In this document: one piece after another, positions 7,885 to 15,510 of the stretch
How positions within the stretch are numbered: position 1 is the stretch's first letter
Layout of the letters: each line of letters opens with the position of its first letter
Made by a program: the position numbers and the translations under genes
The notes under the pieces: model-generated
Seen by the model: only the letters and a program-made list of their open reading frames with translations
Told to the model about the DNA's origin: nothing
Database searches by the model: none
Source: an uncultured Anaerolineales bacterium
GTDB lineage: Bacteria; Chloroflexota; Anaerolineae; Anaerolineales; UBA6663
DNA length: 64,000 nt
Direction of reading: 5' to 3'
Assembly (NCBI GenBank): GCA_937952305.1
Contig: CALFZO010000053.1
Coordinates: 62,001-126,000 of the forward strand

Positions 7885-9181
7885 GCGCCGCTCGGCGCGG
7901 ACCCTGTGGATCTGGTTTTTGCTGACCGCCGGCCTCGGCGTGGCCAGCCTTTTGCTCTTCGTCCGCAACGCGGACACGGCTGTGCCGAGCTCCTGGGGCG
8001 CCGTCGGCGGCGCCCGCAACAGCGCCGCCGATTGGATCGATCCCATCCAGCAAAGCCTGCTCTCGCCTCTGACCCTGAGTGCCCTGGGGGTCTTGATCCT
8101 GCGGCGGCAGCGCGGCCATCCCATCGGGCGCCTGCTCGTCACCCTGGGCTGCGTCTCCGCCCTGGCGCAATTCACCCAGGAATGGGCCGTGTATGGCTAC
8201 TACACGGCGCCGGGCGCTGCGATTGGCGCGGGGTTGGCCGCCTGGGTGACGAACTGGATTTGGATCGTGCTCTTCTTCCTCTTGCTCCTGACGGCCGCCC
8301 TGTTTCCAGACGGGCGCTTCCTATCACGCCGCTGGGGCTGGCTCACCGGCAGCCTTTTGTTTGTCTTCGCCGGGCCCATCCTGATCGCGGCCATGGGCGA
8401 GCCGCGCCTGTCGTCGGCCTTTCAGATCGCCAACCCCTTCGTCTCTGGTTTCCCAGAGGCCGTCTACTCGGCGCTCTTCCGCGTCAGCGTGGCGTTTATG
8501 CCGATCACGGCCGTCGCGGTGCTGATCGCGGCCATAGTCCGGTATCGCGCCAGCCAGGCGCGCGAGCGCCAGCAGATGAAATGGCTGCTGGCCGGCGTGG
8601 CGCTGATGGCGGCGCTGACTGTGGCCGGTTTGGGCCTCAATTTTGGGTTGGGCCAGGACCTCGGCGCTACTCTGGTGAACGCGGCCGTCTTGGGGCCGGC
8701 CCTGGGCGTTGGCGCCGCCCTGCTGCGCCATCAGCTCTACGACATCGACATCATCCTGCGCCGGACCTTGATCTACTCGACGCTCTCCGGCCTGCTGGCG
8801 CTGACGTATTTCGGCCTGGTGATCGTCCTGCAGGGGACGGTGACGACGCTGGGCGGGGCGCGCTCGGAGTGGGTGACGGTGGCCTCGACCCTGGCGGTGG
8901 CGGCCCTGTTTGCGCCGCTGCGCGCCCGGGTACAGCATTTCATCGACCGGCGCTTCTACCGGCGCAAGTACGACGCCGCGCGCGTCCTGAGCGCCTTCGG
9001 CGCGGCCGCGCGGGACGAGACCGATTTGAACACCCTCACCGGCCGGCTGGCCCAGGTGGTGGATGGGGCCCTGCAGCCGCAGACCCTCACGCTCTGGCTG
9101 AGGCCGCCGACCGAGGACCGGCCGCGGCCCGGGGCGCTTCGTAACGCAGATCGTAACGATCACGGGATGCCGGCCGGGTAG
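7868..9181 (+). CDS. Membrane sensor module, copy 4, stop before phosphatase
   Basis: This 437-aa polytopic membrane protein has 'YDIDIILRRTLIYSTLSGLL', 'EWVTVASTLAVAALFAPLR' and 'IDRRFYRRKYDAA' near the C terminus. It then has 'LAQVVDGALQPQTLTLWLRP' and a short polar tail. The TAG at 9179-9181 is followed in the same frame by three spare codons-worth of sequence plus AAG and then the ATG of the phosphatase gene. In family members that I remember, this sensor block continues directly into the GAF-SpoIIE portion that the next gene encodes. So this gene and the next look like two halves of a normally single protein. A GGAGA stretch just after the stop would allow reinitiation. Confidence 0.83.
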   Translation: MTTAPERRSARTLWIWFLLTAGLGVASLLLFVRNADTAVPSSWGAVGGARNSAADWIDPIQQSLLSPLTLSALGVLILRRQRGHPIGRLLVTLGCVSALAQFTQEWAVYGYYTAPGAAIGAGLAAWVTNWIWIVLFFLLLLTAALFPDGRFLSRRWGWLTGSLLFVFAGPILIAAMGEPRLSSAFQIANPFVSGFPEAVYSALFRVSVAFMPITAVAVLIAAIVRYRASQARERQQMKWLLAGVALMAALTVAGLGLNFGLGQDLGATLVNAAVLGPALGVGAALLRHQLYDIDIILRRTLIYSTLSGLLALTYFGLVIVLQGTVTTLGGARSEWVTVASTLAVAALFAPLRARVQHFIDRRFYRRKYDAARVLSAFGAAARDETDLNTLTGRLAQVVDGALQPQTLTLWLRPPTEDRPRPGALRNADRNDHGMPAG

Positions 9182-9193
9182 ACTGGAGACAAG

Positions 9194-10804
9194 ATGAGCG
9201 TTTGGCTGAATTCCCTGTGGAAGAAGCTCTTCGGTCCGCCGGCCGGGTCGGCCCCGGCCGATCCGGCCCCCGCCCCGCCGGTGGAGGCGGGGGCGTCGCC
9301 GGCTATCCTGGATCTGGACATCGCGCCCCACGACCCGCTGGCCGCCTACTTCCAGAGCGCGCCCCATCCGGTGGAGATCGACAAGCTCAACTTCGACTCG
9401 CCGGCCCTGCGCCAGCTCAAGGCCAACGGCACCCGGCTGGTTGTCCCGCTGGTCAGCCAGGGCGAGTTGATCGGCCTGATCAACCTCGGGCCGCGCCGCA
9501 GCGAGCAGGATTACTCGGCCGACGACCGCGGCCTGCTGAGCAACCTGGCCACCCAGGCGGCCCCGGCCGTGCGTGTGGCCCAGCTCGTCCGGCAGCAGCA
9601 ACTGGAAGCGCAGGAACGCGAGCGCATGGAGCAGGAGCTGCGCGTCGCACGCCTGATCCAGCAGACGCTGCTCCCGCGCGAACTGCCGCAGCTGGCCGGT
9701 TGGAACCTCTCGGCCTACTACCAGCCGGCCCGCGCCGTCGGCGGCGACTTCTACGACTTTATCCGCCTGGAGGACGGCCGGCTGGTGCTGATCATCGGCG
9801 ACGTGACCGACAAGGGTGTGCCGGCGGCCCTGGTGATGGCCACCACGCGCAGCATCCTGCGCTCCGGCGCCCAGCGCTGGGCCTCGCCCGGCCAGGTCCT
9901 GCAGTACGCCAACGACATGCTGGTGGGCGACATCCCGCCCAAGATGTTCGTCACCTGCCTGTACGCCCTGCTCGACCCAGCCAGCGGAAACCTGGTGTAT
10001 GCCAATGCCGGCCACGACTTGCCCTACCGCCGCCACCGCGACGGCGTGGCCGAGATGCGCGCCATCGGCATGCCGCTCGGCCTGCTGCCCGGCATGGTCT
10101 ACGACGAACAAACCGTGCAGCTGGAACCCGGCGACAGCGTGCTGCTGTACAGCGACGGCCTGGTGGAGGCCCACAATCCGCAGCGCGAGATGTTCGGGTT
10201 CCCGCGCCTGCAGGCGTGCCTGACCCAGCATCCCGGCGGCGCCGGCCTGGTGGATTACCTGCTGGCCGAACGGGCCGGCTTTGTCGGCCCGGACTGGGAC
10301 CAGGAGGACGACACGGCTCTGGTCATCCTGCAGCGCGAGGCCGCCGCCGACGACGGCCTGCGCCCGCTGGCCTCCTTTGATTGGCCCAGCGAGCCCGGCA
10401 ACGAGCGCCTGGCGATGGAGAAGGTGGCCGCGGTGGTGCGCGCGGCCGTAGACCTGCCGCCGGCGCGCCTGGAGCGCCTGAAGACGGCCGTGGCCGAGGC
10501 GACTATGAACGCCATGGAGCACGGCCACAAGTACCAGCCCGAGCTCACCGTGCACTTCGAGGTGCGCGCCTCGGCGACGCGCCTGGCCGTGCAGATCACC
10601 GACCACGGCGGCCAGCCCATGCCGCGCGCGCAGACGCCGGACCTGGACGCCAAGCTGGCCGGGCAGCAATCGCCGCGCGGCTGGGGCCTGTTCCTGATCG
10701 AGAAGATGGTGGATGAACTCAATGTGACCACGGACGGCCAGCACCACACGGTCGAGTTGGTCATGCACATACCGGAGGCTGCGCATGGCCACCAAGATGC
10801 TTGA
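9194..10804 (+). CDS. GAF-PP2C (SpoIIE/RsbU) phosphatase fused to RsbW-like kinase
   Basis: This 536-aa cytoplasmic partner-switching protein starts with a disordered Pro/Ala stretch (15-40). A partial GAF-like region (50-130) and a coiled linker (130-155) follow. The PP2C-type phosphatase has 'GGDFYDF' (183-189), 'GDVTDKG' (202-208), 'NAGHDLPY' and 'QEDDTAL', which hold its metal-binding Asp residues. The C-terminal HATPase domain has N-box 'AEATMNAMEHG' (Asn439), 'ITDHGG' (Asp470) and 'RGWGLFLI'. The phosphatase should dephosphorylate STAS antagonists and the HATPase domain phosphorylate them, so one polypeptide carries both opposing activities. Two STAS genes follow, the first overlapping by 20 bp. 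GGAGA lies upstream of the ATG. Confidence 0.9.
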   Translation: MSVWLNSLWKKLFGPPAGSAPADPAPAPPVEAGASPAILDLDIAPHDPLAAYFQSAPHPVEIDKLNFDSPALRQLKANGTRLVVPLVSQGELIGLINLGPRRSEQDYSADDRGLLSNLATQAAPAVRVAQLVRQQQLEAQERERMEQELRVARLIQQTLLPRELPQLAGWNLSAYYQPARAVGGDFYDFIRLEDGRLVLIIGDVTDKGVPAALVMATTRSILRSGAQRWASPGQVLQYANDMLVGDIPPKMFVTCLYALLDPASGNLVYANAGHDLPYRRHRDGVAEMRAIGMPLGLLPGMVYDEQTVQLEPGDSVLLYSDGLVEAHNPQREMFGFPRLQACLTQHPGGAGLVDYLLAERAGFVGPDWDQEDDTALVILQREAAADDGLRPLASFDWPSEPGNERLAMEKVAAVVRAAVDLPPARLERLKTAVAEATMNAMEHGHKYQPELTVHFEVRASATRLAVQITDHGGQPMPRAQTPDLDAKLAGQQSPRGWGLFLIEKMVDELNVTTDGQHHTVELVMHIPEAAHGHQDA

Positions 10805-11135
10805 AACCGCTCTGCGGCGCCACGGCGACGTCGCCATCCTGGACCTGACCGGCGAGATCGACGGTTTTGCCGACGAGGTCCTCAACGCCGCCTACGCCGC
10901 GGCCGAGCAGACCGCGCCGCGCGCGATCCTGCTCAACTTCAAAGGCGTCGACTACATCAACAGCACCGGCATCGCCCTGATCGTGGGCCTGCTGGCCCAG
11001 GCGCGCCGCGCCGGCCGAAAGCTGCTCACCTGTCACCTCGGCCCGCATTACACCGAGATTTTCCAGATCACGCGCCTGGCCGATTTCATGAGCCTGTATC
11101 CGGACGAAGCCAGCGCGCTGGCTCAGGACAGCTGA
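10785..11135 (+). CDS. STAS-domain anti-sigma factor antagonist 1
   Basis: This 116-aa single STAS domain is of the SpoIIAA/RsbV type. The phosphorylation loop reads 'NFKGVDYINSTGIAL', so the residue before the Gly, the usual phosphoacceptor, is Thr61 rather than the common Ser. It should cycle between a phosphorylated form and one that binds the kinase domain. It starts 20 bp inside the phosphatase-kinase gene, so the two are translationally coupled. Its likely partners are the HATPase domain of the preceding protein and an anti-sigma system not present in this window. Confidence 0.9.
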   Translation: MATKMLETALRRHGDVAILDLTGEIDGFADEVLNAAYAAAEQTAPRAILLNFKGVDYINSTGIALIVGLLAQARRAGRKLLTCHLGPHYTEIFQITRLADFMSLYPDEASALAQDS

Positions 11136-11175
11136 CCGCCGCCGCGCCCTCGGCTGTTCATCACTCGGAGGCCTA

Positions 11176-11529
11176 ATGTCCAAACCCAACCTTCGCCTGT
11201 CCGTCCGCCCGCTGGGCGGCGGCTGTTGCGCCATCGACCTCTTTGGCGAGGTGACCGCCTTCGCCGAGAACAGCCTGATGGACGCCTACACGCAGGCCAC
11301 CGGCGCCGGCGCCACCACCCTGCTCCTCAACTTCAGCGGCCTGGAGTACATGAACAGCTCCGGCATCGGCCTGCTGGTGACGCTGCTCATCCGCGCCAAT
11401 CGGCACACGCCGCGCCAGCGCCTGCTGGCCGTCGGTCTGAGCGAGCACTACCGCCAGATCTTCGAGCTGACGCGCCTGAACGAGGCCATCGGCATCTACG
11501 CCACAGAGGCCGAGGCCCTGGCCGCGTAA
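11176..11529 (+). CDS. STAS-domain anti-sigma factor antagonist 2
   Basis: This is a second 117-aa STAS-domain protein in the same operon, with a GGAG ribosome site at 11167-11170. Its loop 'NFSGLEYMNSSGIGLL' has the canonical Ser-Ser-Gly, putting the phosphoacceptor at Ser62. It is clearly divergent from the first STAS protein. Two antagonists with Thr and Ser acceptors next to one phosphatase-kinase suggest a branched or ordered switch. This gene is followed after 20 bp by two genes of unknown function, which may be outputs or merely neighbours. Confidence 0.9.
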   Translation: MSKPNLRLSVRPLGGGCCAIDLFGEVTAFAENSLMDAYTQATGAGATTLLLNFSGLEYMNSSGIGLLVTLLIRANRHTPRQRLLAVGLSEHYRQIFELTRLNEAIGIYATEAEALAA

Positions 11530-11549
11530 CAGCCCGTGTGGAGGTCGCC

Positions 11550-12308
11550 ATGACCGAACCTGCCCCCAACCCCGCCCCGCGGGATGCCGGCCAATGGGCC
11601 CGGCCCGTGGACAAGCTCAACCTCTCCGGCGTGCAGGCCGGCGGCATCCGCCTGAACGTCGAGGGCCGGCACCTCACCGGGCCGATCCGCGGCTTCGGCC
11701 AGATGTGGCAGAAGACTTATTGGGTGCGCCTGCCCGGCGCCGCCGCCGCCCCGGCCGACGTCATCGCGGTCTGGAAGGCCGAGTTCCCGAACTTCTGGCC
11801 CAAGGGCAACCGCTTTTACGGGCCGTTGACGGGCATTCGGCCGGGCGAGGTGGCCGTGCTGAACTTGGCCGGCCCGGGCGGCGTCACCGCCCCCGGCGAT
11901 ACGCCCGTTATCGCCACCGGCATCATGGTGATCTTCGCCGACGACGTCTCCTTCAGCTTCATGACGCCGGAAGGCCACATCCTGGCCGGCCTGATCACGT
12001 TCAGCGCTCACACCGACGAAGGCGCGACCGTGGCCCAGGTGCAGGCCCTGATCCGGACCATGGACCCGCTTTACGAGCTGATGTTCCGGGTGGGCATCGG
12101 CCACAAGACCGAGGACGATTTCTGGCTGGCCACGCTGCGCAGCCTGGCGGCGCGCTTCGGCGTCAACGGCCTGCCGCAGCTGCGCTCGGCGCTGGTGGAC
12201 CCGCGCGTGCAGTGGTCGGAGGCCAAGAACGTCTGGCAGAACGCGGCCATCCGCACCGGCCTGTATCTGCCCGTGGCCTTGCTCAAGAAAGTTTTCCGCC
12301 GCGCCTGA
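11550..12308 (+). CDS. Conserved hypothetical protein, paralogue A
   Basis: I do not recognise this 252-aa soluble protein. I chose the ATG at 11550, preceded by GGAGG, because it aligns with the start of the following paralogue; an upstream in-frame extension would overlap the STAS gene. Visible blocks are 'WARPVDKLNLSGVQAGGIRL', 'GFGQMWQKTYWVRLPG', 'VWKAEFPNFWPKGNRFYGP', a beta-rich middle and 'VQWSEAKNVWQNAAIRTGLY', ending in a basic helix. There are no membrane segments or nucleotide motifs. Trp/Phe/Tyr-rich beta segments would suit a ligand-binding or lipocalin/START-like barrel, but that is speculation. It directly follows the partner-switching genes. Confidence 0.7.
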   Translation: MTEPAPNPAPRDAGQWARPVDKLNLSGVQAGGIRLNVEGRHLTGPIRGFGQMWQKTYWVRLPGAAAAPADVIAVWKAEFPNFWPKGNRFYGPLTGIRPGEVAVLNLAGPGGVTAPGDTPVIATGIMVIFADDVSFSFMTPEGHILAGLITFSAHTDEGATVAQVQALIRTMDPLYELMFRVGIGHKTEDDFWLATLRSLAARFGVNGLPQLRSALVDPRVQWSEAKNVWQNAAIRTGLYLPVALLKKVFRRA

Positions 12309-12315
12309 GGCCGCC

Positions 12316-13071
12316 ATGTCTAACCCGCTTCCCCCCGCCCCCGCGCCGCGCGATGCCGCCTTCTGGGCCAGACCGATGACCAAGATCACGGTGGAGGCCG
12401 TGCCGGCCGGCGCCGTCAACCTCAATGTCGACGGCCACACCATCGTCAGCCCGCTGCAGGGCTTCGGCGCGCTCTGGCAGAAAACGTACCGGGTGCGCCT
12501 GCCCGGCGTGACGACCAGTGCCGCGGACGTGATGCGCGTCTGGAAGGAGAACTTCCCCAAGTTCCAGCCGCCCGGCAACCACTTTTATCCGCCCAGCACG
12601 GGCATCGACCCCGGCCGCGTCATCTTCATCGACAGCACCCTGCCCATCTTCCCCGGCCTGCCCGGCCTGATACCGATCGCGGCCGGCGTGGTCGTGATCT
12701 ACGAAGACGACGAGTGCTTCACGGTGATGACGCCGGACGGCTTCCCGGAGTCCGGCTGGAATACGTTCAGCGTAACGGACGAGGCCGGCGTGCCGGTGGC
12801 CCAGGTGCAATCCCTGGCGCGCGCCGCCGATCCCGTCTACGAGTTTGGCATGTACCTGATGGGCGGGGCCGAGATGCAGGAGAAAACCTGGCAGCACGTG
12901 CTCACGGCTCTGGCCGCCTACTTCGGCGTGGCCGGCCAGGTGCAGATGCACAAGGTCTGCCTGGACCCGCGCTGGCAGTGGCGCGAGGCCCGCAACCTGT
13001 GGCGCAACGCCGCGCTGCGCACCTTCTTCTACCTGCCGGTGGCGCTGGCCCGGAAGGCGCTGCGGCGCTGA
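12316..13071 (+). CDS. Conserved hypothetical protein, paralogue B
   Basis: This 251-aa protein is a tandem duplicate of the preceding gene, 7 bp downstream. It shares 'FWARPMTKITVEAVPAGAVN', 'GFGALWQKTYRVRLPG', 'VWKENFPKFQPPGNHFYPP', 'FTVMTPDGFPESGWNTFSV' and 'WQWREARNLWRNAALRTFFY', with the same basic C-terminal helix. The order and spacing of the blocks is the same, so both copies have one fold. No function can be assigned. The two copies differ mainly in the middle loop (about residues 100-125), where specificity differences would be expected. Confidence 0.7.
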   Translation: MSNPLPPAPAPRDAAFWARPMTKITVEAVPAGAVNLNVDGHTIVSPLQGFGALWQKTYRVRLPGVTTSAADVMRVWKENFPKFQPPGNHFYPPSTGIDPGRVIFIDSTLPIFPGLPGLIPIAAGVVVIYEDDECFTVMTPDGFPESGWNTFSVTDEAGVPVAQVQSLARAADPVYEFGMYLMGGAEMQEKTWQHVLTALAAYFGVAGQVQMHKVCLDPRWQWREARNLWRNAALRTFFYLPVALARKALRR

Positions 13072-13122
13072 GCGCGGCGCTATACTATCCGAGGTCCGGC
13101 TGCGCGCTGGACCCGTGTCCCT

Positions 13123-14574
13123 ATGCCTGACTCAGCTGAGCTGGATGCCGTCGTCGTCGGCGCCGGGCCCAACGGCCTGGCCGCCGCCATCACCCTGGCG
13201 CGGGCCGGGCTGCGCGTGCGCGTCTACGAGGCGGCGGCAACGGTCGGCGGCGGCACGCGCTCGGCCGAGCTGACGCTGCCCGGCTTCCTGCACGACGTGT
13301 GCTCGGCCGTCCATCCGCTCGGGCTGGCCTCGCCTTTCTTCCGCTCACTGCCCCTGGCCGAGCTCGGTCTCGAATTTATCCAGCCGCCCCTGCCGCTGGC
13401 GCATCCGCTGGACGATGGCAGCGCCGTGGCCCTGGCGCGCTCCGTGGACGAGACGGCCGCCGGGCTGGGCGGCGACGCCGCCGCCTATCGCCGCGTGGCC
13501 GGGTTCCTCAAGGACGAGTGGCAGAAGATCATCGCCGAGTTCCTGGGCCCGCTGCGCGCGCCGCGCCATCCGCTGGCCATGACCGGCTTCGGTCTGCTCG
13601 CCCTCCAGTCCGCGCGCGGACTAGCCGAGCGGGCCTTTCGCGGCCCGCGCGCCCGAGCCTTGTTCGCGGGCCTGGCCGCGCACTCCATCCAGCCGCTGGA
13701 GGCTTCGCCCACGGCCGCCTTCGGGCTGATGCTCGGCATGCTCGCGCACGGCGTCGGCTGGCCGGTGGTGCGCGGCGGCTCACAGCAGATCGCCGAGGCC
13801 CTGGCCCGCCAACTGCGCTGCCTGGGCGGCGAGATCGTCACCGGCTGGCGCGTCGACCGATTGGAGGCCCTGCCCTCCGCCCGGCTGGCGCTCCTGGACG
13901 TGACGCCGCGCCAATTTCTGGCGCTGGCCGGGCCGCGCCTGCCCGGCTCTTACCGGGAGGCGCTGACGCGCTATCGCTACGGGCCGGGCGTGTTCAAGCT
14001 GGATTTCGCGCTGGACGGCCCCGTGCCGTGGCGCGCGCCCGAGTGCCATCAGGCCGGCACCGTCCACCTCGGCGGCACGCTGCCCGAGATCGCGGCCTCG
14101 GAGAGCGCGATCTGGCGCGGCCAGGTAGTTGAGCGCCCATACGTGCTGGTGGCCCAGCAGAGCCTGTTCGATCCGGGGCGCGCGCCGGCCGGCCGGCACA
14201 CGCTCTGGGCCTACTGCCACGTGCCGCACGGCTCGACCCAGGACATGCGTGGCGCGATCGAGGCCCAGATCGAGCGCTTTGCGCCAGGCTTCCGCGAGCG
14301 CATCCTGGCGCGCCACACCTACACCGCAACGGAGCTCGAGCGCTACAACCCCAACTACGTCGGCGGCGACATCAACGGCGGCGTGCAGGATTTCCGGCAG
14401 CTGTTCACGCGGCCGGCGGTGCGTTTTCCGCCCTACAGCACGCCGCTGCCCGGCGTCTTCCTGTGCTCGTCGTCCACGCCGCCCGGCGGCGGCGTCCACG
14501 GGATGTGCGGCTATTACGCCGCGCAGGCCGCCCTGGCCGCGTTGCAGCGCGGCTCCCCGCGCGCCCTCCCGTAA
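13123..14574 (+). CDS. FAD-dependent oxidoreductase, phytoene-desaturase-like (COG1233)
   Basis: This 483-aa flavoprotein has an N-terminal Rossmann FAD-binding motif 'VVVGAGPNGLAAAITLARAG' (residues 10-29), then 'VGGGTRSAEL', which marks the carotenoid-desaturase/amine-oxidase group. The C-terminal FAD contact reads 'SSTPPGGGVHGMCGYYAA'. Length is usual for the family. It may dehydrogenate or isomerise a polyprenoid, but no other carotenoid gene is nearby, so the substrate is open. It stands alone on this strand. The 50-bp upstream gap contains TATACT (13081) without a convincing -35. Confidence 0.85.
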   Translation: MPDSAELDAVVVGAGPNGLAAAITLARAGLRVRVYEAAATVGGGTRSAELTLPGFLHDVCSAVHPLGLASPFFRSLPLAELGLEFIQPPLPLAHPLDDGSAVALARSVDETAAGLGGDAAAYRRVAGFLKDEWQKIIAEFLGPLRAPRHPLAMTGFGLLALQSARGLAERAFRGPRARALFAGLAAHSIQPLEASPTAAFGLMLGMLAHGVGWPVVRGGSQQIAEALARQLRCLGGEIVTGWRVDRLEALPSARLALLDVTPRQFLALAGPRLPGSYREALTRYRYGPGVFKLDFALDGPVPWRAPECHQAGTVHLGGTLPEIAASESAIWRGQVVERPYVLVAQQSLFDPGRAPAGRHTLWAYCHVPHGSTQDMRGAIEAQIERFAPGFRERILARHTYTATELERYNPNYVGGDINGGVQDFRQLFTRPAVRFPPYSTPLPGVFLCSSSTPPGGGVHGMCGYYAAQAALAALQRGSPRALP

Positions 14575-14585
14575 CAACGGCCGCC

Positions 14586-14617
14586 TCCCAAAACAATAAG
14601 CCGGCCCGTGGCCGGCT
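14586..14617 (-). terminator. Intrinsic terminator for the R2lox gene
   Basis: The hairpin arms at 14599-14606 and 14610-14617 (AGCCGGCC / GGCCGGCT, CGT loop) are followed, on the minus strand, by TTATTGTTTT. It sits about 30 bp past the stop of the minus-strand R2lox gene. On the plus strand no T-run follows, so it chiefly serves the minus strand, though the stem may also slow the converging transcript. Confidence 0.7.
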
Positions 14618-14646
14618 CGTCATCCCACAGGCGAAGGCGCGGACGG

Positions 14647-15489
14647 TCAACGCGGCGCGGGCGCGCCGGGCAGGCCGGCGTAGGCGCGCTGCAGCACGCC
14701 ATAGCGTTTCTGGAACTGGTCCAGCGCGTACTCGGTCATCTCGGCCAGATCGAGGCCGAACGGGATCTGGTCGCCGTAGCGCGCCAGGGCGTCCGGGATC
14801 ACGCCGATGGCCAGAGGCAGCAAGTCATTCAGCGTGTCGTTGTAGTCATCCCACAGATCCGGTTGAGCGCTGAGCAGTTGGGTCAGCGCGTACAGGCCGT
14901 AGGCGATGTGGCGACTCTCATCGCGCTTGATGTGTTCAAAGCCCGCCACCAGGCCCGGCAGGACGCCGCGCCGCTGGCAGGCCAGGAACGCGGCCTGATA
15001 ACCGGTCTCGGCCAAAACGCCTTCGACGGTGACGTGATACGTCAGGTAGGCCCGCGCCAGCGCCCGCGGGGATTGGTCGGTCAGCAAGGCGTCCAGGGCC
15101 TGCGGCAGCCGCTCGAAGAAAAGCGTGCGGTAGTTCGGGCCGTAGTAGTGGTCCTGGTCCACGGGCTGGCGCACCACCTCGGCCAACCAGCGGCTGAACC
15201 ATTCCACGTGCAGGCTCTCGTCGAAGAGCTGCGTGGTCAGGTACATCTCCTCCTCGCGCCGGCCGCCCAGCCGGCCCACCGCCCACAGCAGCGGCGCCAG
15301 GTCGGTGGCCACCGCCTCCTCGCCGGCGCTGAACATCGACAACAGGTTGAGCAGCACATCCTGCTCGGCGGCGGCCAGCGCCGCCCAATCGCGGAGGTCG
15401 GCGGCCAGGTCGAGGGCGGCCGGATCCCAGCGGTACTTCTTGGCGAGCTGGTAATCGCGCAGCGGCGGGAGATCGTGGCGCAGCGGCAT
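14647..15489 (-). CDS. R2-like ligand-binding oxidase (R2lox)
   Basis: This 280-aa ferritin-like di-metal protein is related to ribonucleotide reductase R2. Metal ligands read out in order: Glu57 ('AGEEAV'), Glu91 and His94 ('DESLHVEW'), Glu156 ('TVEGVL'), Glu191 and His194 ('DESRHIAY'). Val60 and Tyr151 sit at the spacing of the valine-tyrosine ether crosslink known from mycobacterial R2lox (Val three after the first Glu, Tyr five before the fourth). This supports R2lox rather than a true R2. Known members carry a Mn/Fe cofactor and bind a fatty acid; the physiological reaction is unsettled. It lies 21 bp downstream of the FHA-winged-helix regulator and is likely co-transcribed with it. Confidence 0.9.
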   Translation of the reverse strand: MPLRHDLPPLRDYQLAKKYRWDPAALDLAADLRDWAALAAAEQDVLLNLLSMFSAGEEAVATDLAPLLWAVGRLGGRREEEMYLTTQLFDESLHVEWFSRWLAEVVRQPVDQDHYYGPNYRTLFFERLPQALDALLTDQSPRALARAYLTYHVTVEGVLAETGYQAAFLACQRRGVLPGLVAGFEHIKRDESRHIAYGLYALTQLLSAQPDLWDDYNDTLNDLLPLAIGVIPDALARYGDQIPFGLDLAEMTEYALDQFQKRYGVLQRAYAGLPGAPAPR

Positions 15490-15510
15490 CGGGTTGGCGT
15501 CTCAGAGCGC

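Noticed and set aside
13081..13086. TATACT upstream of the FAD oxidoreductase
   Set aside because: No -35 hexamer lies at 16-19 bp, so there is not enough evidence for a promoter.
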